48,618 bases of DNA from Micractinium sp. NFX-FRZ (Eukaryota; Chlorophyta; Trebouxiophyceae; Chlorellales; Chlorellaceae): contig JAPTJF010000463.1 in NCBI GenBank assembly GCA_029339195.1, positions 1 to 48,618 on the forward strand, read 5' to 3'. Every line of letters begins with the position of its first letter. The first letter of the stretch is position 1. The notes under the pieces are model-generated. The model was given only the letters and a program-made list of their open reading frames with translations, was not told where the DNA came from and searched no databases. Position numbers and translations under genes: made by a program. This document shows positions 1 through 10,400 of the stretch, in pieces.

Positions 1-12
1 CTACCCCCAAAC

Positions 13-50
<38 letters not shown>

Positions 51-1042
51 CCCCACCTGTGGAACCATGCGCAGCTCCTCAGCTGCTGCCCCTCCACTTC
101 CAGGCACGCCACATGCTTCACACACAGCCCGCCCCCCAGGCTGTGGGAGGAGTAGAGGATGGCGGCGTGCAAGCGGGGGCCGCCGGGCGCTGCCAGGCGT
201 GCGCTGGCGGGGCCCAGGGCCAGAGACTCCACGGCAATGGTGGCGCCTGTGGGATGGAGAGGGTGAGTTGAGTTGCACATGCAAGGTTGGTTGCCTGGTG
301 CGTGGCAAGGCACGCGCACGGCAGCGGAAGTTCGCACCTGCTGTGAGAGGGAGGCATTTCAAGGGAGGGGCACACAGCACGCGCTGCACACGCAAGTGCC
401 GGGCAATACACAGCAGCTGCCCATGGCAAGACCTCCACTGCATGCCCTTCACTGCACGCCCAAGCCTGGCTTGCCTGGCTCGGTGGTCAGCCGGTCGCAC
501 AGAGGGGTGGCGGCGGCGCTGAGCTGCCAGGTGCCGCCGGCGCCGCGCTCCGCCCCTATGAGATGCACGCTGCCCTGCTGCAGGCTGGCCGCCAGCAGGC
601 CGCCAATGCCGCCGCGGCTGGGTTCTAGGTTGCTGAAAACAGGGGCTGTGAGCGGGTCGTCGTGCCGAGCTTCGCTGAGCAATACAACCTGTGCTGCCAC
701 TGCCTGGCGGGGCCCGCTGCCATCGCCGCCAGGGGCGGAGAGGGTCACCACGGCGGCATGGGGCGGTGCCGCTGTGCCGTGCGACGTGATCAGGAGATAG
801 GCGCTGCCGTCGGGCGTAAGTGGGGCTGCATGCTCCACCCTGCCCCCGACGACGCTATGCCTCCACAGCCGACGAGGTGCAGCGGGTTGGGCGGCGGCAG
901 CGGCAGCGGCGGCGGAGACGGCAGCCGTGCTATAACACTCCACGTGCCCCTGCGCCGCCACAATTATCTTCGCATGTTCCAGGCATGCCGCAGCGCCACT
1001 GAGCGAGCCGCCCAGCGGCTCCGCCCTGGTCAAGAGGAGCAT
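1..1042 (-). CDS. DDB1/CPSF-A-like beta-propeller protein, N-terminal part (gene runs off left edge)
   Basis: Two exons are visible: 1042-475 (start at 1042, 189 codons plus one base) and 246-57. The gene continues past the left edge. Exon 1 has the layout of the first propeller in the DDB1/MMS1/CPSF160 family: a transcription-dependent opening, a stretch reading HAKIIVAAQGHVECYS, then GIGGLLAASLQQGSVHLIGA, which matches in position the family's 'position-independent output gives a value' strand pattern. Exon 2 carries LHAAILYSSHS followed by VKHVACLEVEG, like the FLYG...ALLY..D.....VKTYEV section of DDB1. No GT donor in exon 1 gives the right phase. CAG|GCAAGC at 475/474 does, and it joins in frame to the acceptor at 248-247. 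Family members are adaptors of CUL4 ubiquitin ligases or subunits of RNA-processing complexes; which one this is cannot be told. Assignment is by eye from a divergent sequence. Confidence 0.45.
14..49. repeat. Poly-C homopolymer (36 C)
   Basis: An uninterrupted run of 36 C lies just beyond a predicted splice donor (gt at 56-55 on the minus strand), so the transcript would carry a G36 tract near the start of an intron. A G-run of this length can form G-quadruplexes. It is also a place where sequencing or assembly length errors are likely. Confidence 0.9.
247..474 (-). other. GC-AG intron, DDB1-like gene intron 1
   Basis: The donor reads CAG|GCAAGC (gc at 474-473) and the acceptor is CCACAG (248-247). 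Exon 1 ends with one base of a codon and exon 2 supplies two, restoring Gly. The GT sites nearby (TCT|GTGCGA, GGC|GTGCAG) are in phases 2 and 0 and would break the reading frame of exon 2. Confidence 0.55.
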
Positions 1043-1271
1043 TTGGAGCGGCGCTCGAAAGGGTCAGACACAAGGGGTCCGGCGATGCCTGAGCATGTTG
1101 TTGATCGGTGCTGGAGGTTTCTGGCAAGTCCGCGCCGTCCCCTCTCTTCGGTCCCAAAAGTCCTGCCAGCGTGGCCGAGGTGGTTGAGTCCTTAACTAAG
1201 GCCTGTCCTCTTCTCTGCACTCTTCCTTGCCAACCCACTTCAAGCCTGCGACGCCTGAACACTCAAGAGCC
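1043..1271. promoter_or_regulatory. Divergent promoter between DDB1-like gene and small SP-K/R protein gene
   Basis: Only 229 bp separate the two start codons, which point away from each other, so both promoters must sit here or overlap the genes. No convincing TATA box is seen. A tRNA-like A-box string at 1171-1182 has no B box behind it. Confidence 0.5.
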
Positions 1272-1634
1272 ATGCAGAGCCCCGCCAAGCGCGCCCCGAG
1301 CACTGTCTCCATGCCTCAGGTGAGGGTCCGCTGCGAGGCGCCCCCGTCCTCTCGCCGCGCCACGCCGCCCATACTGCTTGCAGCAATCGTGATGTGGGTT
1401 GCCCTGCCCTCCCCGCCAAGCGCCGTGCTCAACGCGGACATTGTTGCCATGCCGCAGGCCCCGCCAACCACCACCGCGGCAGCAGCGGCGGCACCTCCCA
1501 CCACGCTCCAGGTCGACATGCACCGCTCGCCATCAAAGCGGCAGCCACTGCAGCCCGTCAACACCGCACAGCAGCAGCAGCAGGGAGCCAACTCGCCGGG
1601 CGCGCAGGCGCCCAGCAAGCGGAAGCTCTTTTGA
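1272..1634 (+). CDS. Small proline/alanine-rich protein with CDK-type sites and C-terminal KRKLF
   Basis: Exons are 1272-1319 and 1458-1634, giving 75 codons including the stop. Exon 1 reads MQSPAKRAPSTVSMPQ. Exon 2 begins with a Pro/Thr/Ala stretch, then RSPSKR, a short poly-Gln run, NSPGAQAPSKR and the terminal KRKLF. SPAK and SPSK fit the full CDK consensus S-P-x-K/R, and KRKLF fits the cyclin-docking (RxL/Cy) pattern R/K-x-L-F. The protein has no obvious folded domain and looks disordered. The 138-nt intron is a multiple of three with no in-frame stop, so an unspliced transcript would also be open (121 aa). I do not recognise a named family. A role as a CDK substrate or cyclin ligand is an inference from short motifs only. 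That this is a real gene is supported by its TGTAA element at 2376 and by clean exon borders. Confidence 0.5.
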   Translation: MQSPAKRAPSTVSMPQVRVRCEAPPSSRRATPPILLAAIVMWVALPSPPSAVLNADIVAMPQAPPTTTAAAAAAPPTTLQVDMHRSPSKRQPLQPVNTAQQQQQGANSPGAQAPSKRKLF

Positions 1635-1906
1635 CTTCTAACCGCTCCCACCTGCTCGCCTTCTCTCGCACGACGCCGAGCCAACCGCCCCACCACCCCT
1701 CCCAGTTTTGTTTAGCCTACCAGATCATGCAGCGACTGCAGTGCCCATTGGCACTGCTGCTGCACCCCGTTTTCCAGCCTACCATGCCACCCACCCTGTG
1801 TCACCACGTGTGTGACTGTGCTGGGCGCGTGCGCCGCCATTCGGCGCCCCCCCAAGCCTTACGCCTGCTGTGCTTGCCCTGTCCCACCTCCGTTACCATC
1901 TGCTCG

Positions 1907-1987
1907 CATAGACCCGCCCAAACCGTACGCCCTCATAGACCCGCCCAAACCGTACGCCCTCATAGACCCGCCCAAACCGTACGCCCT
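1907..1987. repeat. 3 x 27-bp perfect tandem repeat
   Basis: Three identical 27-bp units start at 1907, 1934 and 1961, each beginning CATAGACCCGCCCAAACCGT. They lie about 275 bp after the stop of the small protein gene, probably in its 3' UTR. A frame through the array would encode a 9-residue repeat, but it has no credible start or partner exon. Confidence 0.95.
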
Positions 1988-2375
1988 TTCGAAACCCCGC
2001 GGCTTCTACTTGCCTCTACCTGCCTCATGCTGTTGCTTTGCTCTTCCTCGCACTGCCCCTTGCCTGCACTGCTTTCACCCACCCCCGCTCCCGTTTGACC
2101 CCAACTCCCCCTGCCCCCTACCGCGCGCCATTGCGCCACAACTGACCGACCAAGTGACCACCCCTGCCCTGGTTCGCACCCCGCCCCCCCTGCCTTCTGC
2201 CGGGTGCCATTGCGCCCGCACCTGACCGACCGAGTGAACGCAGCTCCTGAAACCACCCACCCCCTATTCATCCTTCTCCTCCACCCAAAATCCCTTTCGT
2301 GCATGTTATGTATGCGCCTTCCCATGCCTCTCCTTGTCACCCTTGCCCTGCTCTCAGCAGCTCACCACACAACCA

Positions 2376-2380
2376 TGTAA
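2376..2380 (+). terminator. TGTAA polyadenylation-type element, small protein gene
   Basis: TGTAA is the usual green-algal polyadenylation signal. This is the first one seen downstream of the stop at 1634, implying a 3' UTR of about 750 nt. Confidence 0.4.
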
Positions 2381-2593
2381 ACGAACAAGCTACAAATGAG
2401 CAGGTTGACGCAGACGGTGGAGAGGAGAAGGGCCAAAGAGGGTGGGGTGCAGCAAATGCACGGCGTGGGGCCGGAGCGGCAGCCGGGACGGGGGACGAGG
2501 AGGAGGAGGAGTCCTCCCCCCAGCCGTGCATGCCCCTCCCCTGTTTTGAATGATAGGCGGCGACCACTCACAGAGGCTGTACCCAGCACATCA

Positions 2594-5004
2594 TCAGCTC
2601 CACGCCTCCACCTGGTACCTGCCCGTCAGCTCCATGCGCCGCAGCAGCGCAGCCGCCTCGGCAGGCGCCAGCCCCCCATGCTGCACCGCCACGTCTTCAA
2701 ACGCGGCCGCCACGGCTGCCGGCATCTTGTCTGCGCTGCCCGCCACGTACACCCAGGCGCCGGCCGCCAGCAGGCGCCACACCTCGGCGCCGTGCTCGCG
2801 GATGCGCTGCTGCACGTACACCTTGCTGCCGTTGGGATCGTCCCTGGAGAAGGCGGTGAGCAGGCCGCCAGGTGGCGGCGCCAGCACACCCTGCGCCTGC
2901 ATCTCCCCCCACTCCTGCCGGAAGTAAAAGTCGCCCGCCTGGTTGCGGCAGCCAAAGAAGAGGGTGCAGGGGGCGGGGGGCGGGGAGGCGCCTGCCGGGG
3001 GGAGGGTGTGTTAGGATGGGCATGGGGGTGGCATGCGTGGTTGGGGTGGCATGGGAGAGGTGCAGGCAGGCACAGCAGCCCTCACTCGCAGTCTCGCGCA
3101 AGGGACACACACAGAAGCATCAAAGGAAGCAGGCAGCCAGCAAGTCCCCACCTGCCAGCAGCGCCGCCTGGCGATCCTGTAGAAAGGAGCGGAAGGGTGC
3201 CACGCCGGTGCCTGGCCCCACCATGAGCAGCGGCACCTCGGGGCTGGGGGGCAGCCGCAGCGCCCCGCGCTCCGTCCACACTGGGAGCCGCACCTCGCCC
3301 TGGAGCCACGGGGCGGGGGGGGGCGGGCAAGGCGGGCAAGTAGGTCAGTGTCAGGGTCAGGGTGGGGCGGGCAAGGCGGAAAAGTAGGTCAGTGTCAGGG
3401 TCAGGGTGGGGCGGGGGGTGCGGGAGCCCGCAGTGCCGGGCAGGGCAACACGCGCCAGCTCCCGCTGTGGGCATTGCTCGATTCCCAGCGCTCAGCGGCA
3501 CGCCATGCACAAGCCTGCGCAGGTGGGCGGCACCAGTGACCGGCACCTCCTGCCTGCCCTCTCCGGCAACCAGCAGCCTACCACCTGTGCTGCCCCCAGG
3601 CCCCCACCCTCTCCCCTCTCCCCAGGCCCGACCCCGCGCCAAGCCCCCACACGGTTCCTGCATACCCCCACCCCCTGCGCCACCCCACCCCACCTGCTCG
3701 GGGTGCAGCCCCGCCAGCCAGGAGGTGCACACACCCCGCCGGCGGCGCTTGAAGGGGGTGGCCCACTCCACGATGGCCACCGCCAGCTGGGCGCGGCATG
3801 GGTGGGCCCGCAGGGAGGAGGCAATTGAGAAGTAGCGGGGCTTCAGGCGGGGGGCCACCTGTGGGGGTGGGCAGGGCGGAAGGGGAGGCAGTGGAGGAGG
3901 GTTGGGGCGGGGAGCAAGGCGGGTGGTTGCGGGGGGCAGGGCGGGTAGGTGTGGAAGAGGGTGGTGCTTGTCGTCTGGGGGGGAGGGGTGGAAGGGAAGA
4001 GGAAGAGGGGGATGGGAGGCCAGCAATACTGGGGGGTAATACGGGTCCGACCAGGAAGCAGGCAAGCGGGCACGCAGGCGGGCAGGCGGGTGTGTCGAGC
4101 GCTGCCTGCACCCGCCCCACCTGCAGCAGCCACTCCAGCGGCAGCGGGGCGGACTTGAAGTCGTTCAGGGCCTCCAGCACGGTGCGGCCTGCAGGGGAGG
4201 GGCCAGGGAACAGGCGGCAGGAGGGGGGGTGAAGTAGGTGCGACAGGCAGGAGGGGCCGGCCACAGCAGGGGCCAGGGTCAGAGGAGGGCAGGTGAGGGA
4301 GGGAGGGAGGCGCGCTCACCACCCCTGGCTGGCACACCAACCACTCGTCACCGCCTCGGCCTTTCCCTCCACTGCACCGCGCCACCCGCCTTTGGCCTCA
4401 CCCCTGCCTTTGTCCTCCTCCAACCACACCATGACGCTCAGCCCCCAGCCCCACCGTGCTTCTTCCCTAACCCGGCCCCCCCTGCCCCACCCACCCACCC
4501 TCCCTCTGGTTGTACTCGTACAGGTCGTCCCTCCCCTCTGCACTGGAGAAGTAGGCCAGCCGCTCCTCCTCCACCTCGGTGCGAGCAAAGGAGTGCAGCA
4601 CCTGGGGCCAGGGACAGCAGGGGGTGGTTGCCAAAAGTGGAACTTTCGTCCCCGCACCCATTTGAAACCTGACCAATGAAGCGGCACATGCTGGCTGCTG
4701 CAGTGAGAACTGCTCGTCCTCCCCCCTGCTTTGCCCCTGCACTGCCAGGCAGCCCTCTTAGCCGCCAGGCCCTTTACAACCCATCTGCAGCGTGCGCCCC
4801 CCTGCCTTCTCTGCCACTCCCGCAGAGAGTGTTGCTGTTATCAGCCCCAATTAACCTCGAGTACTGCACCTCCCTCCACCTCACACCTGGAAGAAGAAGC
4901 GGCGCGGGCTGGCCCCATTGATGTCCAGCACCCCCGCCACCAGCGCACCCAGGCGCACCGTGGCGCTGCATCCCCCGCCTAGTGCCGCTGCAGCTCCATT
5001 GCTG

Positions 5005-5038
<34 letters not shown>

Positions 5039-6712
5039 CTGTGGGTGCTGCCACCTCCACCCGCACCCAGGCCTGCGGATCCCACCCGCACCGCCGCAGC
5101 AGCGCATCTACCGCCCCTGCCGGCTGCTGCGGTACCATCGCCAGCACGTCGCCAGGCTGGAATGCCAGGCTGGCATCATCTGCCAGCTCAACGTCCACCT
5201 GGCGCACATCTTGGAAGTGGCAGGGCGCCGTGATGCGGCGGTTGGCCAGCAGGCGCGCCCAATAGGGGCGGTGCGGTCCGTAGCCGCCGGCGCTGCTGCT
5301 GTTGCCGCCGTTGCCGCCGTCATGCCCCGCTGTGGTCGCGGGGCCCCCCGCTGCCCGGCTGCTGGCCTGCCCGCCGTCTGCTGCTTGCTGCTGCAGCGCT
5401 GGTGGCATCCCGCTGGCCTCTGCCTCTATCCGATCAAACAGGCGGGCGGCAGCCAGCGCCTCGCGATGCGCAGCCAGGCTGCTTCCTGGCGCGCTGGCGC
5501 CGCCGTTGCCGCCGCCCCCGCCTTCCTCTGCTGCTGCCTGTGCCGCTGCTGCTGCTGCCGCCGCTGCTGCTGCCTCCTCAGCTGTCAGCCAGGTCACTCT
5601 ATACTTGCACACCAGTTCTGTTGAGGTGTCACCTGGCGCCGGCTCCGCCACCCCCGTTGGCAGCGGGAAGTGGGCGCGCAGCGCGGGCCACAGCTGCGCC
5701 AGCCAGGGGTCCAGCGAGGCCTCGTACCCGCTGCGGTGCTGGTCATCTCCCAGACCCAGCTGCGGGGGCAGGCAGGCAGGCAGGAGAGGAGGATAGGGCA
5801 AGGAGGGGCGTGGTGAGGCAGAAGGAGTGGGGCCCTGGGCAAGGAGTCAAATCGGACCAGCCATCCACCCAGGCTACCAAGACAGGCAGCCTCACCGGCA
5901 GCAGCATGTGCGCCCCCAGGGCCTCCATACGCCTGAACAGCTTCTTGGAGACGACATTGTACTTGGGGTAGCTGCGGGGGGGGGCAGGACATTCACCATG
6001 TTTGTTTTTGGAAAGAGATGATGGACAGAACGATCGCAACCCACTTGTGTGGGTGATGTATGCAACCGAGGAGCAGGGCGTGTGCAAAGGCAAGCAGCCT
6101 CGTCCACCTCCCAATTTCCTAGTGCGGAACCCTCCTCAGCCACCTGCCTGCCTCCCGCCTGCCCCTCACCAACCCGCTCACCCTTTCTTGACCACTCTGC
6201 ACCACATGGCTCTCCCGCCTCACCCGCTGTCGCCAAGCCCAAACACCGCCGCACGCACTGCCGTCAGCGAGTCGGGCGGCAGGCTCTTGCGCAGCAGGAA
6301 CTTCCACAGCTGCCTCATGTTGTCTGGAGGGTCACCCTGGCCCGTGGTGGAGGCCACCCACACCAGCGCAGGCTGGGCGGGAAGCTCCGCCACCAGCGGC
6401 AGGAAGGCATCAGCGGGCAGCACCCGCGGCGCATAGTGCCGGCGCTGTGCCTCGCGGCCAATGCGCTCTGCCACGTCCTGAGGAGGGGGTATGCAGGCTG
6501 CTGGGCTGAGATGTCTGTGGTTGAAGTGGCGGACGAGCAAGTAGGAGTGCCGGCCGCAGCGGCAGGCGGCGGCGGCGGCGGAGGCTGAGAAAACACTGTG
6601 CCTCCGGGCAGCGACGTAATACCTATGGCACGTAGTTATCACCAACCTGCGCGTTCCCGGTCTGCGACGAGTAGAGAATGAGGAGCGGGTGATGTTGGGA
6701 CGGGTCCGCCAT
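2594..6712 (-). CDS. NDOR1: NADPH-dependent diflavin oxidoreductase 1 (Tah18/ATR3 type)
   Basis: Nine exons: 6712-6647, 6477-6224, 5971-5896, 5759-4887, 4601-4499, 4188-4121, 3858-3694, 3299-3152 and 2991-2594, giving 716 aa. The enzyme passes electrons from NADPH through FAD and FMN to the Fe-S protein Dre2/anamorsin in cytosolic Fe-S cluster assembly (family knowledge). Visible motifs are the FMN loop SSQTGNAQ (15-22) and [12 protein letters not shown] (64-75), with FGLGDSGYPKYN behind it. [18 protein letters not shown] marks the end of the flavodoxin domain. FAD binding shows as RYFSIASS (488-495) and GVCTSWL (522-528), and NADPH binding as [16 protein letters not shown] (561-576). The start is the first Met before the FMN loop. 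The protein is about 100 residues longer than usual because of an Ala/Gly/Ser-rich insert at about 193-290, wholly inside exon 4. Confidence 0.93.
3323..3410. repeat. 2 x 44-bp tandem repeat in NDOR1 intron 7
   Basis: Two 44-bp copies (3323-3366 and 3367-3410) differ at about two bases. Each contains TAGGTCAGTGTCAGGGTCAG. They sit in the intron between the exons ending at 3694 and starting at 3299. Confidence 0.9.
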
Positions 6713-7429
6713 GTGGTGGGAGCAAGGGCCTCCTCCTCCTCCTCCTCTTAAGCAAATCGGAATTACGTATGTGTTCGCAAAGGAACGTTTAGCGGTTAGC
6801 TGTCTGAGAGTTCCGCGCTGTGCTGTGCTGACGGCCGCCGCGGCATGCCGCCTGGAGGGCAGGTGCATTTGGCGCCTAAGCGGCCTCTGACACTTTGACT
6901 GGCTGTGTTCGCCTCTCCAGTTCCGCCGAGCGGCTCCGTTGGCAGCAGCAGGGTCGCTGCCGGGCGGGTGGTGCACTAAAACTGCGGTAGAGCAACAGGG
7001 GACGTGATGGGAGCTGCTCCACGGCGCCGGGCGGATACAAGGCGTCCGCCTCAAACGCCGTGAGGGCGTGCCCAAGAGGCTCTGAGGTGGTCCAGGCTGG
7101 TGATCTGGCTTCAAGCTGCAGCCTCAGGTTGGGCGCTTCCCCGCTGTACCAGATGCCGTACCCTGCCTGCTGTGAATGTTGACAACTTACAGCGTCGCTG
7201 CTCAACAGGAGCCAAAACCAAAATCACATTTCAAAGCAGATATCAATGGCGGATGTAGGATAAAAGTGTGTGGTAAATAGTGTGGCAAAATCCCCTTCCT
7301 CGCCAGACCGAGTAGAGTCAGAGGTGCCTGCTCCTCTTCCCTGCCACAGCAGGGAACCGCGCAGCGGCACGGTGGAGCAGGTGCTGTTGCGCACCATCAG
7401 ATGCTGCGCATGCCGTGCAAACATGATGC
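6713..7429. other. NDOR1 upstream region and arylsulfatase 3' UTR
   Basis: Both flanking genes are on the minus strand. The right part should be the arylsulfatase 3' UTR, ending near the TGTAA element at 7191-7187. The left ~470 bp should hold the NDOR1 promoter. No domain is seen in the open frames; one reading 7205-6876 has no family features. Confidence 0.55.
7187..7191 (-). terminator. TGTAA polyadenylation-type element, arylsulfatase
   Basis: TGTAA on the minus strand, about 240 nt downstream of the arylsulfatase stop codon. Confidence 0.4.
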
Positions 7430-10400
7430 TCAGCGCTTAAGCACGTTGAGGCTCTTGACCTGGCAAGAGCGTCCCTTGCACACCTTGAGCCCATCCAGCG
7501 TGCCCTGAAGCTCCGCAATCAGCTCCTGCACACATGGGAGGCAAGGGAGGTGGGACGGGGGCAGGGAGGCGCAGTTTCATGGGACAGCAGGGGGGAGGGG
7601 TCACACCACAAGCATGGCAAGACTTTCACATGCTGCGGACTCTCTGAACAGGGAGAACGTGCATGCATATTACATCACGCACAAACGTGCTGAGCTGGCC
7701 CAGCGGGGCTGCACACCCGCCCACTGGCAGGCATTTCTGCTACTGATTGCCTTGTGCTAGGCGGGGCTCACCGGCGGGGCGGAGTCGAACACGTTGTTCA
7801 CCTCGTGGGGATCCTTTGTGAGGTCGTACAGCTCGTGTCCCCCTACAATGTAACAAGTGAAGCGGCGGGGGAGCGACGCTGAGGGTGGGTGGCAGAGGCA
7901 ACAAGTAGTGACTGGTGAGGACGAGCGCCGCCTCGCGCTGCGCACGCTGAGCTTGCTCCCCACTTGCTGGCCCACGCCCTGTCGATAGCGCATTGCCTCA
8001 CCCTAGCTGCCCTGTATGAGAAGAGACTGCCACCGTGAGTGACTCGCAACCTCCAGCATCCGTCCCCCCTTGCTTGCTCAACACACACAGCGCTCCACCT
8101 TGCACCTCTGTGTGTGTGTACACAGAGATGCGGTGAAAGACGCACACTGCGGCTCTTGGATGCCCACACCTGGGTACTGGATCAGCTTCCAGGAACCCTT
8201 CTTGGACTGCGTGCGCAACCCGTAATAAGCTGTGGGGAAGAACTCGTTGGCAGCCTTGGCCACGGCCTTTGATGAGATACCCTCCTGCTGCGCCAGCTCC
8301 AGATACTGCCAAGGAGCGGGGCGAGGGGAGCGGTGCAGGAGCAGTTGCCAGTTACGTGTGCCCCTGCTTGTGCCTGCTGTCGCCGTCCCACGTGTAACCC
8401 CCGACCAACCTGGTTGTGCCTTCTCTGATGCTGCCATCCAGAAGTACCACCACCTGTGCCCCTCCTGTTGTGCCTGCCCAAAGCACCATCACCCCCCCCC
8501 ACCAGCCGCACCCCACCTGCCACCACCACCTCCAACCCCGCCCACCCCTCGCCACCCACCTGCTTGTACCCCTCCGCGTGCTCCCAACCAAAGTACCACT
8601 TGTCGCTGGCCAGCCGGGCGGCGGTGATCTCGTTGAAGTGCTTCCCCTGGAACTCCGTCTCCAGCACCTGCACGGGGGCGGCAGGGGGGAGGGGCAGGAC
8701 ACACGTTGAAAAGAACACAAGATGAAGAGGGCAAAGGATGGGGAGTGGGCACGCCCGGGGTGCAGAGCAATGCTGCTGTTGGTGCCCGCCGCCGGAGAGT
8801 GGCTGCCTGCTCCCGACACGGCTGCTGAGACCTGTACATGCTTGGCTAGGCTAGGCTAGGCTGGCCCCAGCACCCGGCAGCACCTGGATGGGCCAGCTGC
8901 CGTTGGGCAGGCGCTGGGGGCGCCTGCCGGCAAACACGTCGTTGAGCGGGTCCTGCACGGGGGCCAGGATGGAGACGTGCCTGGGGGGGCGGGGAGGGGA
9001 GGGGAGGGGAGGGGAGGGGAGGGATGAGGAGGGCTGGTGGGGGGCGGTGTGGGTGGTGGTAGGCAGTAGGTGAGCCCAGAGACACAAACCAGGCTCCCCG
9101 CCTTGTCCCACCCAGAGCCCCCACCACCGCCCCCACCACCACGCCGACCGCTGCCCCATAGTCTCAAGATGCCTCTCGTGGGAGGCTGGGAAAAAGAGAA
9201 TGCCCACCCTGTGGCTGCCCCTTCCCCACCCACCCGCCCCTCAACATCAGAAGGAGACAGGCAGCCACCCCCCTCCCCCCTCACCCCCCTCACATGTCCA
9301 CGATGCCCGTGGTCACCGGCTTCTCAATCAGGATGCCCACACGGTGGGTGTCCGGGTCAGCCAGCACACGGGGGTCGCCCCTCAGGATGGGCACCAGGGA
9401 GATGCCGTCACGCAGGGGGGCGTGGGGGTCCTTCACGCCTGGGGAGGGCGGCAGGGGAACGGGGACGCGACGTTTGCAGCATTGGTGGTTGGGCCAGGTG
9501 TGGTTGTGGCTGTGGTTGTGGAGGCTGTGGCGCACTCGCAGGGCTGTGGCAGGGCAGGGCGGAGCATGCGTCCGCCAGAAGGTCCACCGCCTGCAAGCCC
9601 TGCTCCCTGCCCTGGCGCTGCCAGGCAGCATCCACTGGTGCCCACTGCTGGCCCACGTGGGTGCACCCTCCCCATGGAGGAGTCCATTTCCCCCCTCCGG
9701 TGGTTCCCCTCCTCCGGTGTCATTTCGCTCCTCACCTCCCAGCTCTAGCCATGTGGCCGCAAGATCCACGTTGCCCACGAGGTGGGGCAGCTGCACACCC
9801 CGGGGCACGCCCGGGCCGCGCACGTAAAAGGGCAGGCGGATGTCCTGCAAGGGTGGGGGGCAGGAGGGTGTGGGTGGCAGGGACAGGTTGGGAGGAGCGC
9901 AGCGAGACGACAAAGCCATGCAAGCACTGCATGTCAGTTGGAACACTCAGCAAACCTCCTCAAGCAACGCTCCCCCCCTTGCCCTCCAACCCACTCACGT
10001 TTTCATACGCCGTCATCTTGCCGCCCTGCAGTGCCAGGCACGAGCACGGAGGGGCAGAGTGTTTAGCAGGTCTGGGGTGCATGGCGGGTCTGGGCAGCAC
10101 GGCAGTGCTCATGTGCTGCAGCTGGGTGCGCCTCCCCACCAGAGCAACTAAAGTGGCGAAACACTGGTGAACCTCACCAGGCGGTGGTGGCCCAGCTTGA
10201 AGCCGTTGTCTGCACGAGCAGGCATGGCGGGAGAGGAGGAGCCCAGGGTTGGGTGCGGGGGCGGTTTGCACAGGGGGCGCAAGGTGTGCGCTTGCTGGCT
10301 GCAGCCATAGCTGGCACTCGGCTCCATTGCCACGGCTCCGTTTGCAGCCGTCATGCGCCCATTGAACCATTATCACATGCCCTCCCGCCTGCCCTCCCAC

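Larger units (their letters stand above)
1635..2593. other. Convergent 3' region between small protein gene and NDOR1
   Basis: This holds the 3' UTRs of two genes that point at each other. It contains the 3 x 27-bp tandem repeat at 1907-1987, an imperfect direct repeat (2127-2157 and 2206-2237, sharing GCCATTGCGCC and CTGACCGACC) and a TGTAA element at 2376-2380. Open frames here are low-complexity and show no domain. Confidence 0.6.

Noticed and set aside
118..438. Open frame on the minus strand covering DDB1-like exon 2 in another frame
   Set aside because: Its frame is inconsistent with exon 1 and it stops at once; the propeller-like sequence is in the frame reached through the GC donor.
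1165..1200. tRNA-Ser-like 5' half (GTGGCCGAGGTGGTTGAG with a short palindrome behind it)
   Set aside because: The A-box-like string is followed by no GGTTCGA-type B box and no closing acceptor stem within 120 bp, so it is at most a chance match or a relic.
3082..4065. Very long overlapping frames on both strands across 2.4-5.8 kb
   Set aside because: They are shadows of NDOR1 exons or cross introns; none has a domain, whereas the spliced NDOR1 model restores all flavoprotein motifs in order.
6876..7205. 109-residue open frame on the minus strand between arylsulfatase and NDOR1
   Set aside because: It lies in the 3' UTR/promoter interval, shows no family motif and no signal peptide.
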